DNA from: DAIOHQ01 sp036744635
GTDB lineage: Bacteria > Planctomycetota > Phycisphaerae > Tepidisphaerales > Tepidisphaeraceae
NCBI GenBank assembly: GCA_036744635.1
Contig: DAIOHQ010000114.1
Coordinates: forward strand, 1-14,550
DNA length: 14,550 nt
Reading direction: 5' to 3'
How positions within the stretch are numbered: position 1 is the first letter of the stretch; every line of letters starts with the position of its first letter. Below are positions 13,819-14,550 of the stretch, in pieces. The notes below the pieces were generated by a model. That model searched no databases, was not told the DNA's origin, and saw nothing but the letters and a program-made list of their open reading frames with translations. Position numbers and translations under genes: made by a program.

Positions 13819-14091
13819 GTTCACACCGCTCGATTCGCGGTCAACACCAACGCTTCCGGTGTCAACACCAACGCCTCCGGTGTCAACACCAACGCTTCCG
13901 GTGTCAACACCAACCCTTCCGGTGTCAACACCAACCCTTCCGGTGTCAACACCGACGCTTCCGGTGTCAACACCGACGCTTCCGGTGTCAACACCAACGC
14001 TTCCGGTGTCAACACCAACGCTTCCGGTGTTGACACCAAATCATTCGGTGTTGACACCGAACGATTATTTGTTCACACCGAACGATTATTT
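13819..14091. repeat. 21-bp minisatellite, about 13 units
   Basis: Thirteen consecutive 21-bp units run from 13819; units 2-10 (13840-14028) are nearly identical, and the first unit and last three (14029-14091) are diverged. The unit consensus is GTCAACACCAACGCTTCCGGT; each junction contains the dyad GGTGT-CA-ACACC. Because 21 is a multiple of 3 the array is open in both directions (heptapeptide VNTNASG on +, LTPEALV on -), but the sequence on both sides does not look coding. The - strand has TTGACA in almost every unit. Confidence 0.85.
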
Positions 14092-14272
14092 GTTGATCGC
14101 TATCGGACGCAGATGGTCAAAATCCGCGTTATCAGCAGCGCCAGGCGGGATCGACCGCGAGGGGGCGAAGATCGCGAAGGCCACGCGAAGAGAATCGGCG
14201 AAATGTGCCGTCAGCGCAGCGGCGCGGGCAAAGTCGGGCGCGGGAAATGCCGATAGGGGGCAAGGAGCAGCA

Positions 14273-14304
14273 GGCACGAAGGCACGCAGGCACGCAGGCA
14301 CGAA
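14273..14304. repeat. Octamer tandem repeat GGCACGMA x4
   Basis: GGCACGAA, GGCACGCA, GGCACGCA and GGCACGAA follow each other without gaps. This is the third period-8 array in the window. It lies in non-coding DNA between the minisatellite and the window end. Confidence 0.7.
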
Positions 14305-14342
14305 GTCGGGAACCCGCGAAGCTGAGGGATTAGCCACGGATG

Positions 14343-14362
14343 GGGCACAGATGGGCACAGAT
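14343..14362. repeat. Decamer direct repeat GGGCACAGAT x2
   Basis: Two exact tandem copies, preceded by the related CCACGGATGG (14334-14343). It belongs to the mosaic of short repeats that fills the end of the window. Confidence 0.6.
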
Positions 14363-14550
14363 GGAGCAAGGGCGCAACGGTTGGCGCGGTCGCGGCACAT
14401 CGGCGCGCAGCCAAGTCGGTTCCCGCGCCCATCCCGCCCGTGGGCGGATATTCACGCCGTGGATCGATTGATCAGTTGGAGATGCGTGGGGGCTTGGCGC
14501 GCAATGGGCTCGCCTCACGCGGCCTGGCGGGCATCGGGGGCGGGCTGGGG

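Larger units (their letters stand above)
14092..14550. other. Repeat-rich region without a supported gene
   Basis: Apart from the octamer and decamer arrays, the stretch holds a perfect CCGCCC-GT-GGGCGG dyad (14434-14447). No reading frame here has domain character or a convincing start; ATG 14482 opens a glycine-rich frame that leaves the window and cannot be judged. Confidence 0.5.

Noticed and set aside
13819..14091. CRISPR-like array
   Set aside because: Units are contiguous with no unique spacers, and no cas gene is nearby.
13744..14256. Repeat protein with VNTNASG heptads (plus) or LTPEALV heptads (minus, 13821-14057)
   Set aside because: Both strands are open only because the unit is 21 bp; flanking codons are non-coding in character and no ribosome site is seen. 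Kept as a minisatellite.
14482..14550. Start of a new gene at the right edge
   Set aside because: The glycine-rich frame is short, cut by the window and has no supporting signal.

Overview
The window looks like a chromosomal piece of a GC-rich, diderm bacterium of the Planctomycetota, probably near the Phycisphaerae. This is inferred from outer-membrane assembly genes (LptF/G-type permease, LptE-like lipoprotein, BamD-like TPR protein), a planctomycete-style H-X9-DG pseudopilin, a large DUF6785/DUF6784-type membrane protein and many short intergenic palindromes. No rRNA, tRNA, CRISPR array or complete insertion sequence is visible.

Layout. (1) 1-46 is a 26-bp-period tandem repeat at the window edge. 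(2) 211-2428 (+) holds a STAS anti-sigma antagonist, an RsbW/SpoIIAB-type serine kinase and, overlapping it by 14 bp, an LptF/LptG permease. (3) 2544-8431 (+) is a compact six-gene redox operon: NarI-like diheme cytochrome b with a C-terminal zinc ribbon, NasA/NapA-type molybdopterin catalytic subunit, four-cluster ferredoxin, Rieske protein with a membrane anchor, small two-helix membrane protein and a TDT (TehA/SLAC1-like) transporter. The last three junctions are ATGA overlaps and the first junction has no gap. (4) 8434-8486 is a hairpin plus heptamer repeats between convergent units. (5) 10160-8491 (-) is a BamD-like/LptE pair with a 4-bp overlap. (6) 12357-10291 (-) is a 688-residue polytopic membrane protein. 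(7) 12358-12832 is mostly intergenic and carries a cluster of REP-like palindromes. (8) 12833-13627 (+) is a pseudopilin. (9) 13628-14550 has no convincing gene; it holds a 21-bp minisatellite of about 13 units and several short-period arrays.

How the genes fit. The redox operon is the most interesting system. A cytoplasmic-type nitrate reductase catalytic subunit appears wired to the quinone pool through a NarI-like cytochrome b and an FeS subunit, with an added bc1-type Rieske protein and an anion transporter of the SLAC1/TehA superfamily. Nitrate is the best guess for the substrate but is not proven by sequence. LptF/G and LptE, on opposite strands, belong to one envelope pathway. The most unusual DNA structure is an 80-bp near-perfect hairpin built from two period-8 arrays, followed by a REP-like palindrome, all lying in frame between the start codon and the lipoprotein signal of lptE.
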